A DNA stretch of 64,000 nt from Mucilaginibacter mali (GTDB lineage Bacteria > Bacteroidota > Bacteroidia > Sphingobacteriales > Sphingobacteriaceae): contig NZ_CP054139.1 in NCBI RefSeq assembly GCF_013283875.1, positions 5,332,001 to 5,396,000 on the forward strand, read 5' to 3'. The notes below the pieces were generated by a model. It made no database searches, was not told where the DNA came from, and was given only the letters and a program-made list of their open reading frames with translations. Every line of letters starts with the position of its first letter. Position 1 is the first letter of the stretch. Made by a program: the position numbers and the translations under genes. This document shows positions 8,386-16,574 of the stretch, one piece after another.

Positions 8386-10245
8386 TCATTCCTTTTTTAA
8401 TATCTGGTATTTTGCTATCCGTATAAGCGCGGCTAAGAGCAGGTGCATTTTGTCAAGTGAGTAGTCGGTAACGTTATATAGGCAGTGAGCTATATTATTA
8501 CGTAAATTGATCCCTCCTTCATTGGCAAACAAAAATTTAAAAAACTGCACATCTTCCTGATCAAAATAAGTCTGTATTCGTTCATCCTCCAATATATTAT
8601 GTATATACGCCTCCTGAGTACCATTCTTTCCGAGAACAGTTGTAGAAATGTTTAGACGCTCTGCAAAGTTTCTAAGCAGGCCCTCCATTTTCAAAGTCAA
8701 ACTTTCTATAGGAAGCATAAAACTTGGCGTGTAACCGGCGCTCCATACCCAGCTTTGCACCTGGACGAAATATTCAACAATGGCAGGAGCTAACATCGAA
8801 ATCCAGTTAAATGACAAGACATTGCCCGATAAATCGGTTTCCAAATAAGGTTCGCCCAGCCAGGTGCGTTCTTTGAGAAAAGCCAGGAAATTACGATAAG
8901 TCAGATGTCCGGATTTGATGCCCGGAACAAATACATAGTGCAAATACTGCAAAGTATAATGTTCAAGATACCTGCTGTAAGCCTCATTGAACCGCTTATT
9001 TTTTCCGGCATCGGCCTGCTCAGTCCGAATGTTCTTGTTATTGTCAAACTGAACGACCGTGAATAGGTCAAAAGTTGATTTTATCGTCTTTACTTTTTCG
9101 CCTATCGCAGCGGCATTGGGAAAAAACCAACCCTCAATCAAGCTTGCATAAATTTGCTCCGGTGGTTCAAGCAACAGATTTTTACACTCGTTCTTAATAT
9201 ACTTTTGCAGTGTCTCATATTGCTTAATTTCATCGTCATTGGCCGGTATTCGAACACTTGTTAACTTGATATGCGGCTTTAACTCAAACAGCAACTGTTC
9301 TGCGTTTTTCTTTTTTTCCGCATGCCCAGCATTCCGGTAAGCCTCTATGGCAGAACTTATTGCCTTTCCTTTAAGCCAGTTGCGCTCAGGCTTATTTTCA
9401 AGTTCTGCAATGTGCGTGTGCATATCGCCCAAGCGCTCGTGCCATATTTTTACGTCTACCCCAAGCCTTGTCGCCAAATTTATTGCATTGTCGAAATACC
9501 CGTGTGTCCAAAGAAATCTATCTTTTTTATGAGTCTCTTTTAACAACTCAGCTTCATATATGTCCAGTGCTCCCTTGAAGTCGGCAGGCCTAAATAAAAC
9601 CTTGGTTTCCAACATCAGCTCCAGTACGGAATCTTTAATAAAAAAGGGGACGGTGGGTGTGTTGTAAAAAATATCTGAAAGTAGCTTTTTAAGTTCGTCT
9701 ACTTTAAATTTGGTTTCCGCACATAGTCGAATAAGCTTTTTGAGCAACTGGCTTATTTCAGAAAGGCTATGATCGTCGCCATCAATATCGAACTGTTTTA
9801 AATACAGTGGGACTTGAGCCATGTATCCATCAATTGCGCGGGTTGCAAAAGCTTTATTTTTTATTCCTTTCGGCCCCCGCCAAACAAGGTGGTGATAACG
9901 CGCTACCAAAACAGGATTATTTGCCTGTACACATCGTTGCCGCAGGTAATTAAAAGCCTTGGCTTGAAAATCATCCATGTCTGGGAACTCGTTGTAGGTG
10001 CCTGGTTCCGCGCCGGTTGAGGTGCTGTAGGCGAACGGATCAATACCGTGAAAGCCAAATAAGAACGCTTCTAATTCCCATTGGGCCAACTGTTTCTCAT
10101 CGGTATTTTCCGTTTGATTTCTATAGTCAACTAAAACGTCAAGTAACCTGTGATCTCTGGTCAGCAGCAATGCATCCTTTTCGAGAAGTTCGTAAAGCTG
10201 CGACATCACTTTAATTTCTTTTAAATCGACTTTATCCTTTTTCAT
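8386..10245 (-). CDS. DUF4209-like protein with a C-terminal HEPN-type Rx4H motif
   Basis: A protein of 619 residues, mostly helical. The C-terminal part (about 500-610) ends in GGINLRNNIAHCLYNVTDY, in which RNNIAH fits the R-x4-H signature of HEPN nucleases and the R-N-x-x-A-H core of DUF4209. The N-terminal 480 residues contain repeated helices and an acidic start (WELEAFLFGFHGIDPFAYS). HEPN domains are known as metal-independent RNases in toxin and antiviral systems, so a role in defence is plausible but inferred. First gene of an apparent two-gene unit with the 7661-8329 gene. Confidence 0.68.
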   Translation of the reverse strand: MKKDKVDLKEIKVMSQLYELLEKDALLLTRDHRLLDVLVDYRNQTENTDEKQLAQWELEAFLFGFHGIDPFAYSTSTGAEPGTYNEFPDMDDFQAKAFNYLRQRCVQANNPVLVARYHHLVWRGPKGIKNKAFATRAIDGYMAQVPLYLKQFDIDGDDHSLSEISQLLKKLIRLCAETKFKVDELKKLLSDIFYNTPTVPFFIKDSVLELMLETKVLFRPADFKGALDIYEAELLKETHKKDRFLWTHGYFDNAINLATRLGVDVKIWHERLGDMHTHIAELENKPERNWLKGKAISSAIEAYRNAGHAEKKKNAEQLLFELKPHIKLTSVRIPANDDEIKQYETLQKYIKNECKNLLLEPPEQIYASLIEGWFFPNAAAIGEKVKTIKSTFDLFTVVQFDNNKNIRTEQADAGKNKRFNEAYSRYLEHYTLQYLHYVFVPGIKSGHLTYRNFLAFLKERTWLGEPYLETDLSGNVLSFNWISMLAPAIVEYFVQVQSWVWSAGYTPSFMLPIESLTLKMEGLLRNFAERLNISTTVLGKNGTQEAYIHNILEDERIQTYFDQEDVQFFKFLFANEGGINLRNNIAHCLYNVTDYSLDKMHLLLAALIRIAKYQILKKE

Positions 10246-10345
10246 TCAAACCGCACTTCTATGGATGCGAAAGGTTTATCCAAATCTAACATTAGATTTC
10301 TAAATTTTATTATAACAGTTACAGACAAAGCCGTTTGGGAGAAAA

Positions 10346-11524
10346 TTATGAACTGTCAAACGAAGGCAGCGTAACCGCGCTGAACCCCTTGCTCTCCGAA
10401 CCATCTATCAGTAGTTTTATATAGATATGATATAGAGGAAGGTTAACAAAGTCTTCATAACCAAATGTAGGATAGAACTCCTTTTCCATTACTTTGGCGT
10501 CGGAAAACCCAATGCGAAAACAAATTATGCTACCAACTGAATTTAAAACAGATGTGCGAATGTCGGGAGCAAGCTGGTCGAGGTACTGGTGCGCCAGGAA
10601 TATCCCCACGCCGAACTTACGCACCTCGGGCAGCATGCTGGCGAACGAGGCCGACAGGAAGTTGTGGCACTCGTCTATGAACAGATAAAAAGGTTTTAAC
10701 TCCCCCGCGGGAACGTTCACCCGGCGCATGGCAGCATTCTGGATGCCGGAGATGAGGAAACTGCCCAGCACGCCTGCAACGTCCTGCCCGATGACGCCCT
10801 TGGGCAGGTTGCACAGCACTATCTTCCCCTCGTTCATGCACCGCTCCAGCGAGATGCCGCCCTGTCGGCCGAAGATGCCCCGCAGCGTCCTGTTCGACAG
10901 CAGCACGCCCACCTTGTTCAGTATGGGCAGAATGGCCGCCGCCTGCGCGCCGGCCGCAGGCAGCCCGAACTCCCTGTTCCAGAAGGCCAGGACGTGCGGG
11001 TCGGAAACGGCTTGCAGCACTTCCGCGCGGAACGCGCTGTCGGTCAGCAGCGGGTGTATGTCGAGCAGGGTCGAGTTGGGGTACTGGAGCAGCGTCAGGC
11101 AGGACATGCGCAGGGTCCGCTCCATCTTGCTCCCCCACGCGTCGTCGAACAGCTTTTTGAACGTCGCAACCATTTCCGAGGCCACCAGTTCGCGCTGGTG
11201 CTCCGGCACGCCGTGCAGGGGGTTGAACGCGGGAAGGGCGTCGGCGTTGGCCGCGTCAAAGTCGATTACGTCCTTGAGCCGCTCCCTGGGAATGCGGCGC
11301 TTTATCATCTCGCTTACCTGGCCGTGAGGGTCCAGCACGCAGATCCCGTTGCCCTTCACAATGTCGTCAAGCGCCATGTTGACCAATAATTGGGATTTTC
11401 CCATACCTGATTTTCCGATAACCAGCATGCCGTGCAGTCGGTCCTTCGGCTTAATTCCAAACAGCCTGTTGTCGTTGCGCCAGTTGGTGCGGGCGATGGG
11501 GGTGAAGGGTTTCAGTTCGTACAT
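10346..11524 (-). CDS. Coupling-protein-type ATPase (TraD/VirD4/HerA-like)
   Basis: A protein of 392 residues from the ATG at 11524. The N-terminal segment NWRNDNRLFGIKPKDR leads into the Walker A motif GKSGMGKS (37-44); Walker B is YLFIDECHN (about 278-286); a later SIICFRIGF segment and the HQYLDQL motif fit DNA-pumping ATPases of the VirD4/HerA class. It should move DNA during transfer. It lacks the N-terminal membrane helices of full T4SS coupling proteins. A frame upstream to 11638 exists but would run into the divergent small gene at 11633, so the shorter start was chosen; this choice is uncertain. The body is G+C-rich, like the island backbone, and is the first backbone gene from the left. 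Confidence 0.75.
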   Translation of the reverse strand: MYELKPFTPIARTNWRNDNRLFGIKPKDRLHGMLVIGKSGMGKSQLLVNMALDDIVKGNGICVLDPHGQVSEMIKRRIPRERLKDVIDFDAANADALPAFNPLHGVPEHQRELVASEMVATFKKLFDDAWGSKMERTLRMSCLTLLQYPNSTLLDIHPLLTDSAFRAEVLQAVSDPHVLAFWNREFGLPAAGAQAAAILPILNKVGVLLSNRTLRGIFGRQGGISLERCMNEGKIVLCNLPKGVIGQDVAGVLGSFLISGIQNAAMRRVNVPAGELKPFYLFIDECHNFLSASFASMLPEVRKFGVGIFLAHQYLDQLAPDIRTSVLNSVGSIICFRIGFSDAKVMEKEFYPTFGYEDFVNLPLYHIYIKLLIDGSESKGFSAVTLPSFDSS

Positions 11525-11632
11525 GCGGCTATCGTATGCGATAACCGATACCAGTGGTAGCGGGGGATTCTTAAACAGTCCTTTAATCTTCCCCCGCTGT
11601 TTCGCACGCCTAAAACGTGCGACTATAGGCCC

Positions 11633-11812
11633 ATGCAAATAAACGACCAGCAGTTACAGGCATTCGTTCAGCTCTATTACGAGGAATGCGGCGTCATGCT
11701 GTCCGACAAGGACGCATACGAGAAGGCCTCGTTGCTGCTGCAATACGTCCTGATGTGCCTGAAGCCCTTTCCAAACGCTGATCGGGATGAGATAATGGAT
11801 GTGCAGGATTAA
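11633..11812 (+). CDS. 59-residue protein upstream of serine recombinase 1
   Basis: ATG 11633 to TAA 11810-11812 encodes an acidic helical protein of 59 residues (start MQINDQQLQAFVQLYYEECG). No family is recognised. The codons are G+C-rich as in the backbone. A hairpin GCACG...CGTGC and GACTATAGG lie just upstream as a possible operator and promoter. A gene of exactly the same length, also small and acidic, precedes recombinase 2 at 46611, so this class may be an accessory factor of the recombinases. Confidence 0.6.
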   Translation: MQINDQQLQAFVQLYYEECGVMLSDKDAYEKASLLLQYVLMCLKPFPNADRDEIMDVQD

Positions 11813-11906
11813 TGTAATACACGATCATTTTTTTATGCCCAGCGAGGGGCGGCTTAACATTAGTCCTGCAATGACAACGTGTGAGCCGTCCCTCTTTGCG
11901 TTTAAC

Positions 11907-13580
11907 ATGGATAAGGAACAGATTGCCTATTTTGAATACGCCCGCAAGTCGACCGAGGGAGAAGACCGGCAGGCTTTGTCGATTCCCGGCCAGCTGGAAG
12001 ACACCGCGAAGCTCGTCGAGCGCGAGCGATTGCGCGTGCTGGCTACCTTTACCGACAGCGGCAGCGCGAAGGTCCCCTTCAACCGCCCCAACTATTCCGA
12101 AATGATCCGCCGCATCAAGAAGGGCGAGGCCGCGGGCGTTATCGTGTGGAAGGTCGACCGCCTGGTGCGCAACCACCTGGAAGGCGGCGAACTGGTGCAC
12201 CTGCTGCAGACGGGCGTCATCAGGTCGATCTGGACGCCAAACCGGGAATACCTGAGCAAGGACAGCGCCATCCTGATATCGCTGGAAACGAGCATGGCCG
12301 CGCAGTACAGCGTCGACCTGTCCGAGCGCGTGGCGAAGGGGCTGGCAAAGAAGGCCGAGATGGGCCAGCCGCCCTGTATGGCCCGTCTAGGGTACCTGAA
12401 CACGAAAAACACCCTGCACGGCTCCAACAAGATCATTGCCGATCCCAAGCGGTGGCACCTGGTGCGCAAGCTTCACGACCTGATACTGACCGGCCGGTAC
12501 ACGATGAGAGAGGCGGCGGCTGTCCTTAACGAGCAGTTTCACTTCCGCACCCGCGGCAGCAGGCACCGCAGCAGCCGCCCCCTGTCGCTGTCGATGGCAC
12601 ACAAGATACTCAGCGACCCGTTCTATACCGGCAACTTCTACTACAAGGGCAGGCTGTACAAGGGCGCCTACAAGCCGATGATCACCATGGAAGAGCACAA
12701 AAGGATAAAGGACATCCTCGCCCGACGGAACAAGCCCAAGGTGCACAAGCATGACTTCGCGTTTACCGGCTTCATAAAGTGCGGCAGCTGCGGCTGCTCC
12801 ATCACGGCATCCAAAAAGCTGAAGAAGCTGAGCACGGGAGAGTACAGGGCCTACATCTTTTACCACTGCACCAAGCGCAAGAGCGGCACCCCCTGCGCCG
12901 AAAAGCACTACACCACGGAGCGGGACATCCTGGAGATGATCGGCACGGAAATCTCGAGGATAACGGTAACGCAAAGATGGAAGGAGTGGGCGCTAAACAC
13001 CGTTCGCGGCAACTACCAGCCGAAACTGGACGAGCAATCGGCACTTCTGCAAACCGCAAGGTCGCATGAGCGTTCCCTTTTGGCCGAACTCGACACCCTG
13101 CTTGACCTCCGAATCGCCAATACCATCAATGAGGAAAAATACCATCAAAAGAAAGCCGAGCGCGAGATGCAGGTATTGGCCGCGCGGGAAAAGACCAGGC
13201 GGCTTGAAGAAAACGTAAACGATTGGGAAAACCGGTTGTCGCCAAGGCTTGACTTCGCCGTTTCCGCAGCCGACCTGCTCAAAAGCGACAATCCCAAGGC
13301 CCAAAAATCGGTGTGCGGCTACTTAGGTTGGAACTGGGTGCTATCGGGCAAAAAACTAACGTTTACAAGGTTTCCGTGGTTTGATTACCTGGAAAAAATC
13401 CATTTTACCCTCAGCCCCGAAATCACACGGTTGGAACCAGAAAAACCCTTACAGGGATTGACGGAATCACTTTTTTTGGAAACTGTTCCATACTTGTCCG
13501 CCCTCGTTGAGCACATTGGAACTTTGGACGAGTCGAAGGAGCCGGCAAACCCCTGCGGCGCGGCGCGCACCACCGGATAG
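11907..13580 (+). CDS. Large serine recombinase 1
   Basis: A protein of 557 residues from the ATG at 11907 (MDKEQIAYFEYARKS). Catalytic domain about 1-150 with nucleophile Ser15 in YARKS; recombinase domain about 165-275; zinc ribbon about 291-335 (CGSCGCS and later HCTKRKSGTPC); coiled coil about 385-445. It should integrate and excise DNA between short att sites. The last 28 residues, from SALVEHIGTL onward, match two further copies of the same tail downstream, which suggests that the 3' end of the gene is completed by target-site DNA. Longer upstream starts exist in the frame but would add sequence not typical of the family. Confidence 0.88.
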   Translation: MDKEQIAYFEYARKSTEGEDRQALSIPGQLEDTAKLVERERLRVLATFTDSGSAKVPFNRPNYSEMIRRIKKGEAAGVIVWKVDRLVRNHLEGGELVHLLQTGVIRSIWTPNREYLSKDSAILISLETSMAAQYSVDLSERVAKGLAKKAEMGQPPCMARLGYLNTKNTLHGSNKIIADPKRWHLVRKLHDLILTGRYTMREAAAVLNEQFHFRTRGSRHRSSRPLSLSMAHKILSDPFYTGNFYYKGRLYKGAYKPMITMEEHKRIKDILARRNKPKVHKHDFAFTGFIKCGSCGCSITASKKLKKLSTGEYRAYIFYHCTKRKSGTPCAEKHYTTERDILEMIGTEISRITVTQRWKEWALNTVRGNYQPKLDEQSALLQTARSHERSLLAELDTLLDLRIANTINEEKYHQKKAEREMQVLAAREKTRRLEENVNDWENRLSPRLDFAVSAADLLKSDNPKAQKSVCGYLGWNWVLSGKKLTFTRFPWFDYLEKIHFTLSPEITRLEPEKPLQGLTESLFLETVPYLSALVEHIGTLDESKEPANPCGAARTTG

Positions 13581-13845
13581 TTAAGGGGCGCTTTAACTTT
13601 GCCCCACTACACGCCCGGCGGAAGCCGGCGTACACTCGCCGCATGAACAAGCCAAAGCACCCCAACAGCATACGCGAGCACCGCCTCGCCCGCGGCCTCA
13701 CACAGCGGGAACTCTCCGACACGATCGGGCTGCGCTGCGAGTCGCGCCTGTCGCGCTGGGAGAACGGGCTGTCGCTACCCTCCGCTACGAACCTTCTCCT
13801 GATCGCCTCATCTCTTCGAGCAGCCCCGGAGGAAATTCTTGCGCC
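13496..13845 (+). repeat. Direct repeat copy 1: recombinase tail plus XRE gene start
   Basis: Starting at GTCCGCCC, about 185 bases are almost identical to 14325-14509 (offset 829), covering the end of recombinase 1, the spacer and the first codons of the XRE gene. Beyond that the similarity falls but continues through the helix-turn-helix. Confidence 0.85.
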
Positions 13846-13903
13846 GTTCCCTCGGCGGCCTCGCGGCGGACGCACTCCGCAAGGCCCGCGAGCGCTTCCC
13901 TGA
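13643..13903 (+). CDS. XRE-family regulator 1
   Basis: A protein of 86 residues with one Cro/C1-type helix-turn-helix (about 9-63: IREHRLARGLTQRELSDTIG then RLSRWENGLSLPS). It starts 62 bases after recombinase 1. TACACTCGCC ends three bases before the ATG, so the transcript may be nearly leaderless. The C-terminal 25 residues are Arg/Pro-rich and overlap the convergent excisionase-like gene by 119 bases. Paralogue of the gene at 14472; it probably regulates excision or transfer. Confidence 0.75.
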   Translation: MNKPKHPNSIREHRLARGLTQRELSDTIGLRCESRLSRWENGLSLPSATNLLLIASSLRAAPEEILAPFPRRPRGGRTPQGPRALP

Positions 13904-14093
13904 TGCCCGGCGGGAGGACGTGGTCGACGAGGTAGTCCCTGTAGGCGAAGTCCGACACGTAATAGCCGCGCCCGATCCTGATTGCCGCGAGCTTTCCCGC
14001 CTTCACGTACCTGAAGGCGCTCACGCGGCTGACGCCGAGCGCGGCCGCAACCGCGCTGAGCGGGTAGTATTCGGTTTCGCTTTCCTGCGGCAT
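13785..14093 (-). CDS. Excisionase-like/MerR-type helix-turn-helix protein
   Basis: A protein of 102 residues from the ATG at 14093 (a GTG at 14111 would add six). Residues about 10-55 (YPLSAVAAALGVSRVSAFRY, then RIGRGYYVSD) match the winged helix-turn-helix of excisionases and MerR relatives. Next to a serine recombinase it is a natural candidate for a directionality factor or for a regulator of the XRE genes. Its 3' end overlaps the 3' end of XRE regulator 1 in antisense. Confidence 0.68.
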   Translation of the reverse strand: MPQESETEYYPLSAVAAALGVSRVSAFRYVKAGKLAAIRIGRGYYVSDFAYRDYLVDHVLPPGIREALAGLAECVRREAAEGTAQEFPPGLLEEMRRSGEGS

Positions 14094-14295
14094 AGACAGG
14101 AATCGTACCACAAAATCCCCTTATTTTTATGTTACAGGCGGGCGGTTTTCGCGCCGGCCCGAAGGCGGCACCTGCGGCGGAATAAGGATATTTTCGGGAG
14201 GAGGGGTGTAACGGAAACCGGCTTTCCGCACCCCTTCGTTGCAGTTTGGCGGCCGGGGCACGCGGCGCGGCTCCCGTTCGCCCTTTGTTCCCTTG

Positions 14296-14409
14296 ATAAA
14301 CGGGGTTGCTACAAGTAGCAAGTGGTCCGCCCTCGTTGAGCACATTGGAACTTTGGACGAGTCGAAGGAGCCGGCAAACCCCTGCGGCGCGGCGCGCACC
14401 ACCGGATAG
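14296..14409 (+). pseudogene. Detached serine-recombinase C-terminal tail, copy 2
   Basis: An in-frame segment reads INGVATSSKWSALVEHIGTL and then the same 18-residue end as recombinase 1, stopping at TAG 14407-14409. No recombinase body precedes it. It starts within and beyond the palindrome TTGCTACAAGTAGCAA. Read as a remnant of an earlier integration at the same site. Confidence 0.65.
14306..14321. other. Palindrome TTGCTACAAGTAGCAA, copy A (candidate att core)
   Basis: Perfect seven-base arms around AA, immediately before the conserved tail sequence. An identical copy lies at 15470-15485, and ATAAACGGGG precedes both. Palindromic sites with a two-base centre next to recombinase tails fit serine-recombinase attachment sites; this is inference. 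Confidence 0.5.
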
Positions 14410-14680
14410 TTAAGGGGCGCTTTAACTTTGCCCCACTACACGCCCGGCGGAAGCCGGCGTACACTCGCCGCATGAACAAGCCAAAGCACCCCAACAGCAT
14501 ACGCGAGCGCCGCCTCGCCCGCGGCCTCACACAGCGGGAGCTTTCGGACTTGCTCGGCCTGCGCTGCGAGTCGCGGCTGTCGCGGTGGGAGAACGGCCTC
14601 TCGCTGCCCTCTACCACTAACCTGATTGAGATTGCCCGATCACTTCGGGCAAGACCGGAGGAACTTATCGAAGCAGATAA
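14325..14680 (+). repeat. Direct repeat copy 2: recombinase tail plus XRE gene start
   Basis: Second copy of the 13496-13845 block, nearly identical for about 185 bases and diverging later inside the XRE gene. Confidence 0.85.
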
Positions 14681-14708
14681 ATCCTGCAAAGGAATAAATA
14701 TTTCATAG
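14472..14708 (+). CDS. XRE-family regulator 2
   Basis: A protein of 78 residues, paralogous to regulator 1: the first 17 residues are identical except H13R and the helix-turn-helix is well conserved (ARGLTQRELSDLLGLRCESR). The C-terminus differs and is A/T-rich (EADKSCKGINIS). Like copy 1 it has TACACTCGCC three bases before the ATG. The spacer upstream holds the inverted repeat CCGGC/GCCGG. Confidence 0.75.
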   Translation: MNKPKHPNSIRERRLARGLTQRELSDLLGLRCESRLSRWENGLSLPSTTNLIEIARSLRARPEELIEADKSCKGINIS

Positions 14709-14821
14709 CCTCCTAAAAGGCGTCGGCAGTTCTCAACTGAAGCGCAAAAACAACGTAGCCCTAAATTTCTTTAGGGACTACGCTGAAAAAAAATATATAC
14801 AAATATGAAACAACAACAACG

Positions 14822-15181
14822 CTAATTCGGTGCCTCTGGATCCAACGGAGCATCCCTGCTGCGTTTTTTCTTGGGCTTACCCTCTGCGTCCTTGGACTGC
14901 CGGAGAGATTCCCGAGAAACCTTTTGGCGAAACCCATATACCTTTTTGAGGTATTTGAGTTCTTGGGTCTTCAAGTCAATCTCTTTTGATCGGAAATAAT
15001 ATACTGCATTTACTACGCCTATAGCGTAGACAACCCAGACCATACATCCCGACCCCTCCGAAAATGCTTTCAACCCATCCGAACCGAACTTCCAAAGAAT
15101 GCCTACGAAAACTGGAGCTAAAGACAGAAGCTTCCTACCTCTTTTAATAGGCTCTGTGAGCCGCTTTTTTTCTGGGCTCAT
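14822..15181 (-). CDS. Small membrane protein, unknown function
   Basis: A protein of 119 residues with two predicted membrane helices (about 18-34 and 46-62), a basic N-terminus, and a highly charged tail (about 70-119, ending KKKRSRDAPLDPEAPN) that probably faces the cytoplasm. No family is recognised. It is isolated on the minus strand between two recombinase-tail copies, so it may be the cargo of a small inserted element. Confidence 0.55.
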   Translation of the reverse strand: MSPEKKRLTEPIKRGRKLLSLAPVFVGILWKFGSDGLKAFSEGSGCMVWVVYAIGVVNAVYYFRSKEIDLKTQELKYLKKVYGFRQKVSRESLRQSKDAEGKPKKKRSRDAPLDPEAPN

Positions 15182-15459
15182 AGTTTTTCAATTTTTAGTT
15201 GGTTTGTTGAAGAACAAATTTTCTCGTTTCGGATCCGGAAGCAGCAAGTATCCCCCTTTGCTGGTCTATTGCCAAATTTTGGCTCTCATGTTAGGATATG
15301 TCAAGGAATTGAAGGTTCTTTTGCCGAAAACTAAGACGGGCGACATCCCTTTAACGTTCAGTAAATCACCCGACTAAAAGTAAGAAATTCCTGAAATCTT
15401 TCCAAGCCGCTTGGGGAGATTTTTTCATTTCACCGATTACCCCCGGCCTCTGCGCCACT

Positions 15460-15639
15460 ATAAACGGGGTTGCTACAAGTAGCAAGTGGTCCGCCTTAGT
15501 GGAACACATTGGAACTTTGGATCCTTTAAATGAGCCTGTAAATCCGTTGACCATTGTAGAAACGATAAAAGATGAATTAAGTATTCATAAATTAAATATC
15601 AAGAAACCTTCCCGAGGCGAATTCGATGAGGAACCGTAA
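15460..15639 (+). pseudogene. Detached serine-recombinase C-terminal tail, copy 3 (diverged)
   Basis: Reads INGVATSSKWSALVEHIGTL in frame and continues for 39 more residues to TAA 15637-15639. Relative to copy 2 the codons for Leu-Val-Glu differ only synonymously (TTA GTG GAA against CTC GTT GAG), so this was protein-coding and under selection after the copies separated. The downstream part is A/T-rich and unlike the other copies, which marks it as the tail of a different recombinase or of the original target gene. Confidence 0.65.
15470..15485. other. Palindrome TTGCTACAAGTAGCAA, copy B (candidate att core)
   Basis: Identical to the palindrome at 14306-14321, again with ATAAACGGGG before and GTGGTCCGCC after it. 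Confidence 0.5.
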
Positions 15640-15716
15640 ATTATGAAAGTACACTTAAAGTCCCTTTTTAGTTTACCCCTCTATAAATCAGACATCCCCG
15701 CTGCTACGCTCAAGCA

Positions 15717-16445
15717 ATGGGAAAAACACAAGATGAAAAAAATAAATTAACATTATCAGACAGCGGGACCGGTACGGCCGCCGCGATCCCGGACAGCGAA
15801 AAGGTCATCCTCGACCTCTGCGGCGGCACCGGCGCGTGGAGCAAGCCGTACAGGGACGCGGGGTACGACGTGCGGGTAATCACCCTGCCCGGTTACGACG
15901 TCGAGCGGTGGCGGGATTATCCCGAGCTGGTCGAGCTGGTCCGGAACAACAGGGTATATGGCATCCTGGCCGCCCCGCCCTGCACCATGTTCTCCCTGCT
16001 GCGCTTCGACGGCAGGGCGGGCACGCCGCGAGACTTCCGCAAGGGCATGCGCACCGTCAACGCCTGCCTGGAGATCGTGCACGAGTGCCTGTACAACCCC
16101 GTGTACAAGTACCAAAACCGCCTGAAGTTCTGGGCGCTGGAAAACCCCCGCGGGCACCTCCTGCGCTTCCTCGGCAAGCCGGCCTTCGTCTTCGACCCGT
16201 ACGAGTACGGCGACCCCTACACCAAGCGCACCTGCCTGTGGGGAACGTTCAACCCGCCGCGGGCCAAAAGCGTCGTGGCGCCGCTGCCGGGCAGCTTCGG
16301 CCGCAAGACGCCCAGGTTCCGGCACCTGAAGCTGCACCAGATACCGCAGGGGTACCGGGCGGCGACCAAAATACCGCTCGACACGATCATACGGAGCATC
16401 ACGCCCGAGGGCTTCGCCAAAGCGTTCTTCAAGGCCAACCGATAG
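15717..16445 (+). CDS. DNA cytosine-5 methyltransferase-like protein
   Basis: A protein of 242 residues. Motif I is LDLCGGTGAWSK (about 32-43), motif IV is APPCTMF (86-92) with the candidate nucleophile Cys89, and ENPRG (about 142-146) matches motif VI. It is shorter than classical C5 methyltransferases and shows no obvious target-recognition domain, as in several phage and island enzymes. It would methylate DNA, perhaps to hide the element from restriction. AGTTTACCCCT at 15670-15680 resembles a box before the XRE genes and suggests shared control. No partner endonuclease is seen. Confidence 0.7.
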   Translation: MGKTQDEKNKLTLSDSGTGTAAAIPDSEKVILDLCGGTGAWSKPYRDAGYDVRVITLPGYDVERWRDYPELVELVRNNRVYGILAAPPCTMFSLLRFDGRAGTPRDFRKGMRTVNACLEIVHECLYNPVYKYQNRLKFWALENPRGHLLRFLGKPAFVFDPYEYGDPYTKRTCLWGTFNPPRAKSVVAPLPGSFGRKTPRFRHLKLHQIPQGYRAATKIPLDTIIRSITPEGFAKAFFKANR

Positions 16446-16532
16446 CCGGTTGGCCTTTCTAATGGAAAGCCGAAAAACATCTAAACGTTTGCTAAAGGTA
16501 CTGTCCACATTCCCGCACTTAAAGTTTAGTTT

Positions 16533-16561
16533 AAGTTTACCCCCGTTACGATATACTCGCG
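16533..16561 (+). promoter_or_regulatory. Putative promoter of XRE regulator 3
   Basis: AAGTTTACCCCCG followed by TATACTCGCG (16552-16561). The AGTTTACCCC part recurs before the methyltransferase gene, AACTTTGCCCC occurs before XRE genes 1 and 2, and TATACTSGCS-type boxes occur before several small island genes. Confidence 0.45.
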
Positions 16562-16574
16562 CCGCCTATATCCT

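Noticed and set aside
13423..14343. Long antisense frame over the recombinase tail region
   Set aside because: It runs antisense to the recombinase and XRE gene and in another frame than the excisionase-like gene; a by-product of high G+C and the repeat.
15756..16508. Antisense frame opposite the C5 methyltransferase
   Set aside because: The plus strand has clear catalytic motifs; the antisense product has no recognisable domain and is a G+C-rich shadow.
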